DNA of 17,468 bases, taken from positions 1 to 17,468 of the forward strand of contig DAOVWI010000032.1 of NCBI GenBank assembly GCA_030636765.1, written 5' to 3'. The notes under the pieces were generated by a model. It saw only the letters and a list, made by a program, of their open reading frames with translations, was not told the DNA's origin and did not search any database. Source of the DNA: Gemmatimonadales bacterium (GTDB taxonomy: Bacteria > Gemmatimonadota > Gemmatimonadetes > Palauibacterales > Palauibacteraceae). The position numbers and the translations under genes are program-made. This document shows, in pieces, positions 6,041 to 12,405 of this stretch (position 1 is the stretch's first letter; each line of letters opens with the position of its first letter).

Positions 6041-6580
6041 ATGGATTACCCGATGCATCCCGATTTGAAGGTCGGCAACAAGTTCCCCGACTTTGAGTTG
6101 CCCGACCAAGATGGAAAGGCCCAACGTCTGTCCAAGCTCATTCGGGGCTTTCCGACCGTTCTGATCTTCAGCCGGGGTTACTATTGACCAAAAGATCGTC
6201 GTCAGTTGACGACCTACGTGAAGGAGTTGCAGCCGGAGTTTCGCGTCAACTATTGCAGGATGATCACTGTGTCGGTCGATGACCGGATGAACACTGATGA
6301 GACGCGGACGGCGCTGGCCGCAGACTGGCCGTTCTTGATGGACCCGGACCGCACGCTGCTCCACGAGCTACAGATGGTCGACCGAACGGATCCGGTGCAT
6401 GGCGAGGTTTACATTCCGTATACGTTCATCCTTGATCGACGCCGGACCATCTACAAGATCTACAACGGTTGGTGGTTCGTGGGTCGGCCGACAGCCGAGG
6501 AGATTCGCATGGACTTGCGGGCCCTCATGAGTCAACGTCCTGACTGGGTCTATTCGGACAAACAGTCTGGGGAGGGGTAA
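6041..6580 (+). CDS. redoxin-domain selenoprotein (TGA at codon 49 read as selenocysteine)
   Basis: A peroxiredoxin/thioredoxin-fold protein expected to reduce peroxides or related oxidants in the cytosol. From ATG 6041 (GAGG at 6032-6035 in front) the frame gives a typical AhpC/TSA opening, LKVGNKFPDFELPDQDG (9-25), then TVLIFSRGYY, then TGA at 6185-6187, then PKDRRQLTTYVKELQ. Homologues have Cys at exactly this place (RGYYCPKD...QL), the peroxidatic cysteine of the fold. The frame continues without another stop to 6580, with Pro-rich and Thr-containing IPYTFILD and the C-terminal IYKIYNGWWFVGRP all intact. The total of 179 residues is normal for the family, with one other cysteine, Cys72. 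A SECIS-type hairpin follows the TGA at the expected distance. A chance stop mutation is the alternative, but conservation on both sides argues against decay. A gene caller would break this into a 48-codon piece and a false TTG-start ORF at 6206. Confidence 0.88.
6188..6213 (+). promoter_or_regulatory. bacterial SECIS-type hairpin after the UGA
   Basis: GTCGTC (6198-6203) pairs perfectly with GACGAC (6208-6213) around the loop AGTT (6204-6207). The loop begins 16 nt after the UGA, and a guanine is its second base. Both features agree with the published bacterial SECIS pattern: short apical loop, G in the first two loop positions, and 16-37 nt from the UGA. It would recruit SelB with Sec-tRNA. 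The hairpin also codes for DRRQLTT, as expected for an in-frame bacterial SECIS. Confidence 0.72.
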
Positions 6581-6583
6581 CCT

Positions 6584-7054
6584 ATGGATACTCTAGCAAT
6601 CTTCGGACTGCAGTTCGTCTTGAGCCTTGTTGTGTGGGGTCTGATTGCAAAGTGGCTGGTGGCTCCCTGGATAGAGACAAAGTCGCCACACGACGCTCTT
6701 TTCTGGCTGACTCTCCCTCATGCGTTTCGCTACATGGGAATGGTATTCCTTGTCCCCGGAGTCGTTGCGCGACCGCTGCCAGGCGCTTTCGCCATTCCTG
6801 CCGCCTACGGGGACTTGGTAACGGCTGTGCTGGCGTTGCTGGCGCTCATCGCTCTGCGGACTGGCTGGGGCAGGGCGTTGGCGCTGGTCTGGCTCTTCAA
6901 CATTGTCGGCACGGTGGACCTGCTGAACGCACTGCGCCAAGCAAGTGTGGTAACGGACTTCGGAGCGGCTTGGTACATTCCGACACTCTTCGTGCCACTC
7001 CTTCTGGTGACTCACTTCATGATTTTTGCCCGGCTGCTCAGACGAGCGCGCTGA
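6584..7054 (+). CDS. unnamed integral membrane protein, about four helices
   Basis: A 156-residue, strongly hydrophobic protein of the inner membrane, for which I know no named function. Likely membrane segments are about 4-26 (LAIFGLQFVLSLVVWGLIAK), 48-64, 75-96 (a Leu/Ala-rich stretch), 97-114 and 131-150, so four or five passes. The tail FARLLRRAR is positively charged and probably cytoplasmic. Polar marks that may matter are LTLPHAFRYMG (about 43-53) and FNIVGTVDLLNALRQ (about 105-119); they read like conserved family positions. GGGAGGGG at 6569-6576 lies inside the end of the selenoprotein gene, and the ATG follows the stop by only 3 nt. The two are therefore almost certainly translated together, which ties this protein to the redox gene. 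DoxX-like or other small quinone-linked membrane families are possible but not supported by a clear motif. Confidence 0.75.
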   Translation: MDTLAIFGLQFVLSLVVWGLIAKWLVAPWIETKSPHDALFWLTLPHAFRYMGMVFLVPGVVARPLPGAFAIPAAYGDLVTAVLALLALIALRTGWGRALALVWLFNIVGTVDLLNALRQASVVTDFGAAWYIPTLFVPLLLVTHFMIFARLLRRAR

Positions 7055-7137
7055 GCCAATGCGGGCAGGTGGGGCGCGGTATCGTGGACTGGTGCCGTGG
7101 CCTTGAGACCAAGGGGGCACGACTGAAGGAGGGTTGA

Positions 7138-7770
7138 GTGCACATTTCTCAACAATCAGTTGGCGAAGAGATCGCGAACAGCGTGAGCCACGGCGTTGGC
7201 TTCCTGGCGGTCCTCGCTGTGACGCCCTTCTTGGTGCTGGGTGCGATCCCCCACGGTGCCGCAAGTATTGTGGGCGTCAGCATCTTCGCCGCGACTATGG
7301 CTGTCCTATACCTGGCATCCACTCTCTACCACGCCTCTCCGAACTCACGAGCCAAGCGAGCGTTTCGGGTCATCGATCATGCAGCGATTTTTCTTCTGAT
7401 CGCCGGTACCTACACACCCTTCACGCTTGGCATACTGAGCGGCGCGTGGGGCTGGGCGCTCTTCGGCACGGTGTGGGGCCTGGCGCTGGCGGGAATCATC
7501 TTCAAGGTGGTCGGGGGGCTACGGTACCCGATTATCTCCACGGCGATCTATCTGGCGATGGGCTGGCTCGCGGTTGTCGCGATTCAGCCGCTGTGGGAGC
7601 GCATACCGCAGGCGGGTCTTATGTGGCTTGTGGCCGGCGGTGTCGCATATACGGGCGGGGTGGCGTTCTACGCCATGAAGCGAGTGAGGTATGCTCATTT
7701 TCTCTGGCACCTCTGCGTCCTAACCGGCACGACGTGCCACTTCTTCGCCGTGATCGGCTACGCGGCCTAA
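7138..7770 (+). CDS. hemolysin III / PAQR-family membrane protein
   Basis: A 210-residue seven-helix membrane protein of the HlyIII (YqfA/YplQ) family. Bacterial members are annotated as hemolysin III, but their true role is unclear; the fold is shared with PAQR receptors, which carry zinc-dependent hydrolase-like sites. The metal-site pattern is present: Ser61-x3-His65 in STLYH, Asp80 (with His81) in VIDHA, and His187-x3-His191 in HFLWH. The opening NSVSHGVGF (14-22) and IAGTYTPF are also family marks. GTG 7138 is chosen because AAGGAGG at 7127-7133 sits 4 nt upstream and the family opening begins right after it. It is the last plus-strand gene and converges on dnaJ, 84 nt after the membrane protein gene. 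The family is certain, the function is not. Confidence 0.92.
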   Translation: MHISQQSVGEEIANSVSHGVGFLAVLAVTPFLVLGAIPHGAASIVGVSIFAATMAVLYLASTLYHASPNSRAKRAFRVIDHAAIFLLIAGTYTPFTLGILSGAWGWALFGTVWGLALAGIIFKVVGGLRYPIISTAIYLAMGWLAVVAIQPLWERIPQAGLMWLVAGGVAYTGGVAFYAMKRVRYAHFLWHLCVLTGTTCHFFAVIGYAA

Positions 7771-7847
7771 CACGTGTAGCTGGCGGCTGCGGTGCGCCCG
7801 CAGGCAGCGGGCCGCGGTGGCCCCCGGGCAGCCCAGGGCCGCTAGGC
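7765..7847. other. convergent-gene spacer with hairpin and attC-like ends
   Basis: Between the hlyIII stop and the dnaJ stop lies a GC-rich hairpin, CTGCGG (7787-7792), loop TGCGC, CCGCAG (7798-7803), with GCGGC and GCCGC around it. There is no T-run, so a rho-independent terminator is not clear on either strand. The whole spacer is bounded by GCCTAAC (7765-7771) and GCTAGGC (7841-7847), an attC-like pair with one base off the GTTRRRY rule. Confidence 0.3.
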
Positions 7848-8981
7848 GCTGAAGGCCTGCTTGACGCGCTCCCAGAAGCCCGGCTGCTTCGTGTCCGGCT
7901 CCGGGGCCGCATCCTCCAGTTCCGCGAGACGCTCCATCGTCTCACGCTGCTCGCTCGAGAGGCGGGCCGGAGTCCAGACGAGTACGCGCACGATCTGATC
8001 GCCCCGCCCCTGGGCCCGCAGCTTCGGCATCCCACGCCCTCTCAGCCGTAGGGCCTGCCCGCTCTGGATGCCTGCCGGGATCTCAAGCTCCGCCGTGCCA
8101 TCGATTGTCGGGACCGTGAGTTGGTCGCCGAGCGCCGCCTGACTGAAGGTCACGGCCAGGTTGTGGACCAGATCGTCGCCGTGCCGCTCGAAACGCGGGT
8201 CCTCTTCGACCTCCAGGGCGACGAGCAGGTCACCCTGCGGCCCTCCCTTCGGCCCGGCGTTTCCACGACCGGAAAGCCGGAGGAAGTCATCGGAAGACAC
8301 GCCGGGCGGCACGTCGATCGTGATCCTCTTCTCCTTCTGGAGCCTGCCCTGCCCCCGGCACTCGGCGCAGGGCGTCTCGATGCGCCGTCCCTCACCTCCG
8401 CACCGCGGGCATGGATGCACGCTCACGAACTGGCCGAGGAGCGAGCTCTGAACGCTTCGAACCTCGCCTCTCCCCCCGCACGTTTCGCACGCCACCGGCG
8501 ACGTGCCGGGCTCGGCACCACTCCCGCTGCAGCGCTCGCAACCGTCCAGCAGCCGCGCACGCAGGGTTCTCTTCACCCCGCTCGCCGCCTCCCCCAGAGT
8601 GAGGCGGACGCGGACCTTGGCATCTCTTCCACGCCGGGGGCCCGAGCGCCGGCGCGTGGAGAAGATCTCCTCGAACGGGCTTCCACCGCCGAACTCCCGC
8701 ATGAAGACATCGAAAGCGTCGGCGAAGCCGAACCCGCCCATCCCGAAGCCCGTGCCGGCGCCCCGACGAATACCCGCCTCGCCGTAGCGGTCGTACAGGT
8801 CGCGCTTCTCCGGGTCGCGCAGCACCTCGTACGCCTGCGTCACCTCCCTGAACCTCGCCTCGGCGTCGGGCGACGCGTTGCGATCGGGATGGTGCTCCAT
8901 GGCCAGCTTGCGGTACGCCCTCTTGATGTCGTCCGCGCTCGCCTGCCGGGACACGCCCAGAGTCTGGTAGAAATCCGCCAC
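7842..8981 (-). CDS. dnaJ: chaperone protein DnaJ
   Basis: Hsp40 co-chaperone that delivers unfolded proteins to DnaK and stimulates its ATPase. Domains in order are: J-domain (about 2-67) with HPD at 31-33; a short Gly/Phe-rich region (about 74-101); a zinc-binding domain with four CxxCxGxG-type repeats (Cys148/151, 165/168, 191/194, 205/208); and the C-terminal substrate-binding domains ending near 350. GTG 8981 is taken as the start because VADFYQTLGV is the usual DnaJ opening and gives 379 residues, the normal length. No Shine-Dalgarno sequence is seen there. The only earlier start is a TTG at 9056 inside hrcA. The gene begins 35 nt after hrcA, so they form one operon. The dnaK and grpE genes that often accompany hrcA are not in the window. 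Confidence 0.95.
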   Translation of the reverse strand: MADFYQTLGVSRQASADDIKRAYRKLAMEHHPDRNASPDAEARFREVTQAYEVLRDPEKRDLYDRYGEAGIRRGAGTGFGMGGFGFADAFDVFMREFGGGSPFEEIFSTRRRSGPRRGRDAKVRVRLTLGEAASGVKRTLRARLLDGCERCSGSGAEPGTSPVACETCGGRGEVRSVQSSLLGQFVSVHPCPRCGGEGRRIETPCAECRGQGRLQKEKRITIDVPPGVSSDDFLRLSGRGNAGPKGGPQGDLLVALEVEEDPRFERHGDDLVHNLAVTFSQAALGDQLTVPTIDGTAELEIPAGIQSGQALRLRGRGMPKLRAQGRGDQIVRVLVWTPARLSSEQRETMERLAELEDAAPEPDTKQPGFWERVKQAFSA

Positions 8982-9016
8982 GTTTCGGTAGGTGCCGAGT
9001 GCCGGTTCGGAGCCGC

Positions 9017-10057
9017 TCAGGCTTGCGTCAGGCGGGAGACGAGGGCCGAAGTGCAATCGACCACGGCGATCACCTTCTCATACGGCATCCGCGTCGGGCC
9101 GATCACGCCGACCACCCCCTGAAGCTGACCTACCGAGTAGGTCGCCGTCACGATGGTCAGGTCGAGCAGCTCGGGAGCCTCGTGCTCCGTCCCTATCGTG
9201 ATCTGCGGCCCGCTGGTCACTCCCCGCTCCCCGAGAACCTCTGCAAGCAGATCCCGGCGCTCGGTCAGCTCGATCAGCTGCCGCAGGCCCTCGGTCGTGG
9301 TGAACTCCGGCTGCTCCGCCAGCACGGACGCCGCGCCGAGGTGCACGTCCCGGTTCGTCGCGACCCATTCGAAGATCTCCGGGCCTGATTCCATGAAGAT
9401 GTTCACCAACTCCCCCGCCGACCCCTCCATGGGGAGGTCGCGGAGCCGCTCCGTGAGGGTGGCCTCGATCTCGAGCAGGGTGCTGCCTGCCAGGCGCTCG
9501 TTGAGCGCTCCGGCCAGCGCCGACAGGGTCTGACGGGTAAGCGAGGATCTGATATCCACGTACACCGTGCGCACGACGCCGGACTCCAGGGTGAACACCA
9601 GGAGCACCTTCTCGCCATCCACCGGAACGAGATCGAGCCGTTGAAGCACCGCCTCCGAAAGGGCCGGGCCTATCGCGAGACCCAGTTCCCCGGTGAGGAG
9701 GCTGAGTACGGAAGCCGCCCTGGCGACCAGCTCCTCCACCGCCGTGGCCTGTCCCGCGGTCAGCTCCCGCTCGATCCTCACCTGCTGGGTCTGAGGCAGC
9801 GAACGCCAGCCCATCAGCTGGTCCACGTAGTATCGGTACGCCTGGTCCGTGGGCACGCGACCAGCCGAGGTGTGCGGGTGGGCGAGAAAACCCTTCGATT
9901 CGAGATCGGCCATCGTGTTGCGGACGGTCGCGGGCGACACGCCAAGCGGGTACTGCTTGGCGATCTTCCGCGATCCGGTCGGCTCGGCCGTAGCGATGTA
10001 CGACTCGAGTACGGCCAGCAGCACGGCGTTCTCGCGCTCCGTCAGGTTTTCGGACAT
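9017..10057 (-). CDS. hrcA: heat-inducible transcription repressor HrcA
   Basis: DNA-binding repressor of heat-shock genes that acts at CIRCE operators and is kept active by GroEL in known systems. The 346-residue length is normal. The N-terminal winged helix is clear (LTERENAVLLAVLESYI, then VSPATVRNTMADLESKGFL), followed by HTSAGRVPTDQAYRYYVD, the linker signature. The C-terminal GAF-like part includes VVGVIGPTRMPYEKVI, another family mark. The ATG at 10057 is the first start and begins right at the conserved region. The 168-nt gap to dprA should hold its promoter. I find only a weak half-match to CIRCE (TAGCAC read on the minus strand near 10110) and no proper inverted repeat, so self-regulation through a standard CIRCE is not supported here. 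Confidence 0.96.
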   Translation of the reverse strand: MSENLTERENAVLLAVLESYIATAEPTGSRKIAKQYPLGVSPATVRNTMADLESKGFLAHPHTSAGRVPTDQAYRYYVDQLMGWRSLPQTQQVRIERELTAGQATAVEELVARAASVLSLLTGELGLAIGPALSEAVLQRLDLVPVDGEKVLLVFTLESGVVRTVYVDIRSSLTRQTLSALAGALNERLAGSTLLEIEATLTERLRDLPMEGSAGELVNIFMESGPEIFEWVATNRDVHLGAASVLAEQPEFTTTEGLRQLIELTERRDLLAEVLGERGVTSGPQITIGTEHEAPELLDLTIVTATYSVGQLQGVVGVIGPTRMPYEKVIAVVDCTSALVSRLTQA

Positions 10058-10198
10058 CCGCTCATGTTCTCCATCGAAACCGAGCCCGTGCGCGCCACCA
10101 GCAGGTCGTGCTAGCGGCAGGGCCGTTCTTCGATACGCGCTTCGGGCCGGATCCGTTCCGCTCGCGGCTTTCTTGAAGCCTTCGCGCGCAGGTCGCTG

Positions 10199-10222
10199 AA
10201 AAACCCCGGCGACGTGCCAAGG
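10199..10222 (-). terminator. rho-independent terminator after dprA
   Basis: On the minus strand CCTTGGC, loop ACGTC, GCCGGGG forms a 7-bp stem in RNA (two G-U pairs), followed at once by TTTTT. It begins 4 nt past the dprA stop. It would end the long minus-strand operon and implies that hrcA-dnaJ have their own promoter between about 10198 and 10058. Confidence 0.65.
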
Positions 10223-10225
10223 AAC

Positions 10226-11383
10226 CTAAGCCCGCGCTCCAGCGCGCTGCGATAGCACGTATCGACCGTCGGCCTCACGCCGCAAGATCCCCTCCAGCTC
10301 GAGGCTGCCGATGACGGAGAGCACTTCCGGAACCGGCCGATCCAGCGCCCGTAGGATCTCGTCGGCCGTGGCCGGCCCACCGGAGAGTCGCCGAAGAACC
10401 TGCTCCGCCATGGTTTCCGGGACATCGGCCGCCGGTCGGCCCCCCGTCGCAGAGCCCCGCGTCGCAGAGCCCTCCGTTGTCGGCCGGTCGGGGGTTGCGC
10501 CCATGCGACCGCTGAACAGATCGATGATATCGGAGGCGCTCGTCGCCACGGCGGCTCCGTCACGAAGCAGTGCGTGGACCCCCTCGCTCGCCGCCAGCCC
10601 GACGGGGCCAGGGACCGCCAGCACCTCTCGCCCGATGTCGAGGGCGTGGCCGGCCGTGATGAGGGCTCCGCTTCGACCGCCCGCCTGCACCACGACGACG
10701 GCGTCGGCGAGCGCCGCGATGATCCGGTTCCGACGCGGAAAGAACCCCGGCGCCGGGCGCACGGCCGGCGCGAACTCGGTCGTCAGCAGGCCCGCCTGGC
10801 GAACGCGGCGATACAGGGCGCGGTTGGAGGCAGGGTACTCGAAGTCGAGGCCCGAGCCGAGCACTCCGACGGTCACGCCGTCGGCGTCGAGCGCCGCAGC
10901 GTGGGCGGTGCCATCGATACCGCGTGCCATGCCGCTTACCACGCTCCATCCGGCCGTGGCGAGACCGCCCGCGATCTGGCGGGCCAGCCGGCGGCCGTAC
11001 GAGGTCGCCCTCCGTGTCCCGACCACGGCGACGGCGCGCTTCGTCGGCAGGGCGGCGGGGCCCGCCAGGTACAGCACTGGGGGTGGGTCGTGCAGGTGGC
11101 AGAGCCGCTGCGGGTATCCGGCCGATCCGTACACGGCGAGCCGGACGCCACGGTCGTGGAGCCTGCGGATCCGGCTTCGGGACGCCGGGCGCACGGACAC
11201 GAGGCGCCGCCGGAAGAACGGAGCCAGATCGGCATCGTGCCTCCCGCGCGCCAGGACGGCCCTGGCCGAACCGAAGCGGTCGATCAGGAAACGGATGCGA
11301 GCCGGCCCGAGGCGGGGCACTTCTGCCAGCCCGAGGGCGGCAGCCACTTCCTCGGGGGACGGAGCGACGCTCAGCGGGCCCAC
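10226..11383 (-). CDS. dprA: DNA-processing protein DprA
   Basis: Loads RecA on incoming single-stranded DNA during natural transformation; also widespread in non-competent bacteria. The N-terminal helix-hairpin-like region PRLGPARIRFLIDRFGSA is at about 23-40. The Rossmann fold follows with VAVVGTRRATSYG (118-130), SGMARGIDGTAH (150-161), GLDFEYPASNRALY (178-191), PRRNRIIA (216-223) and the Ser/Gly-rich RSGALITAGHALD (237-249). A winged-helix C-terminal domain (about 320-385) is also present. GTG 11383 gives 385 residues, a normal length, and overlaps the obg stop by 13 nt. AGAGGA touches the codon, so the ribosome site is poorly placed. A GTG at 11452 has a better-spaced GGAGG but would sit deep inside obg. 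The linker near residues 300-315 holds a small tandem repeat. Confidence 0.94.
   Translation of the reverse strand: MGPLSVAPSPEEVAAALGLAEVPRLGPARIRFLIDRFGSARAVLARGRHDADLAPFFRRRLVSVRPASRSRIRRLHDRGVRLAVYGSAGYPQRLCHLHDPPPVLYLAGPAALPTKRAVAVVGTRRATSYGRRLARQIAGGLATAGWSVVSGMARGIDGTAHAAALDADGVTVGVLGSGLDFEYPASNRALYRRVRQAGLLTTEFAPAVRPAPGFFPRRNRIIAALADAVVVVQAGGRSGALITAGHALDIGREVLAVPGPVGLAASEGVHALLRDGAAVATSASDIIDLFSGRMGATPDRPTTEGSATRGSATGGRPAADVPETMAEQVLRRLSGGPATADEILRALDRPVPEVLSVIGSLELEGILRREADGRYVLSQRAGARA
10445..10474 (-). repeat. 15-bp tandem duplication in the dprA linker
   Basis: CGTCGCAGAGCCC occurs at 10445-10457 and 10460-10472, period 15 bp. It encodes two GSATRGSATGG-type units between the Rossmann and winged-helix domains, and the frame is kept. 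Confidence 0.7.
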
Positions 11384-12405
11384 TCCTCTAGCTCGGGAAA
11401 CCGCTCCTCGTCGCCCCGCTCCTCCCGCTTCTCCTCCTGCACCCGCGCCCACAACGCCTCCAGAACGTCGGTCAGGCCTTCGCGGGTGACCGAGGAGACG
11501 TGGAAGATCTCCCATGCTTCCGGGGCATCCAGCTCCACCTCCCTCGGCGCAGGCAAGAGATCGACCTTGGTGATCAGCACGCAGAACGGAATCCGGTCGA
11601 GGGCCGCGTCGTGCGCCAGCAGCTCGTTTCGGAGCAGCCGGTAGGTCGCCTGCAGGTCGGGCGAGTCGATCGGAACCAGCATCGCGAGCGTCCGGGTGCG
11701 CTCGATGTGCCGGAGGAACTGTGTCCCGAGTCCCTTCCCCTCGTGGGCGCCCTCGATCAACCCGGGGATGTCGGCAACGACAAAACGGCGCACGTCAGAC
11801 AGCTCCGCGACCCCCAGGTTGGGTGCAAGCGTGGTGAACGGGTACTCGGCGATCTTGGGCCGGGCCGCCGACACGGCCGCCAAGAAGGTCGACTTCCCGG
11901 CGTTCGGCTCGCCCACCAGCCCGACATCGGCGATGAGCTTCAGCTCCAGCAGGAGGCTTCGCTCCTCCCCCCACGAGCCGGGCTCCCAGTGCCGCGGTGC
12001 CTGGCGGGTGGGCGTCGCAAACGCCGCGTTCCCTCGCCCGCCCCGACCGCCCCGGGCCACGATGAGCCGGTCCCCCGGGGCGAGCAGCTCTCCCACCCGA
12101 TCACCCGTCTCGGCGTCCTTCACGACCGTGCCGAGGGGCACCGGAAGCACCAGATCATCTCCGTCCGCGCCGTGCCGCTTCTTGCCCTCGCCGTGTCCCG
12201 CCCGACCCGCCTTGTAGTGCTCGCGGTAGCTGTAGTCGAGAAGGGTCTCCAGCTGCGGGTCGGCCGCCAGAACCACATCCCCACCCTTCCCCCCGTCGCC
12301 CCCGCTCGGCCCCCCGAACGGCACGCCCTTCTCTCGACGAAAGGCGACGGCACCCGCCCCTCCGGCACCGGCCTTCACGTGGATCGTGGCCTGATCAACA
12401 AACAT
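11371..12405 (-). CDS. obg: GTPase Obg/CgtA
   Basis: Ribosome-associated GTPase involved in 50S assembly and stress control. The glycine-rich Obg fold covers about 1-158 (FVDQATIHVKAGAGGAGAV and GGDGGKGGDVV). The GTPase domain has G1 GEPNAGKS (165-172), the Thr of G2 at 191-192, G3 DIPG (212-215) and G4 TKVD (279-282), where Thr replaces the usual Asn, as in many Obg proteins. At 344 residues it ends soon after the GTPase domain, so it lacks the C-terminal OCT domain, a common short form. ATG 12405 has GGGAG 4 nt upstream and overlaps the previous gene by 11 nt; the 3' end overlaps dprA. It is thus in the middle of a tightly coupled operon. Confidence 0.96.
   Translation of the reverse strand: MFVDQATIHVKAGAGGAGAVAFRREKGVPFGGPSGGDGGKGGDVVLAADPQLETLLDYSYREHYKAGRAGHGEGKKRHGADGDDLVLPVPLGTVVKDAETGDRVGELLAPGDRLIVARGGRGGRGNAAFATPTRQAPRHWEPGSWGEERSLLLELKLIADVGLVGEPNAGKSTFLAAVSAARPKIAEYPFTTLAPNLGVAELSDVRRFVVADIPGLIEGAHEGKGLGTQFLRHIERTRTLAMLVPIDSPDLQATYRLLRNELLAHDAALDRIPFCVLITKVDLLPAPREVELDAPEAWEIFHVSSVTREGLTDVLEALWARVQEEKREERGDEERFPELEEWAR

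Noticed and set aside
6041..6187. Redoxin pseudogene inactivated by a nonsense codon
   Set aside because: The stop is TGA, falls exactly on the catalytic Cys position, is followed by a SECIS-like hairpin, and the rest of the gene shows no decay.
6206..6580. Separate short redoxin-like gene starting at TTG 6206
   Set aside because: It has no ribosome site and begins inside the conserved helix after the active site. It is the downstream part of the selenoprotein gene at 6041-6580.
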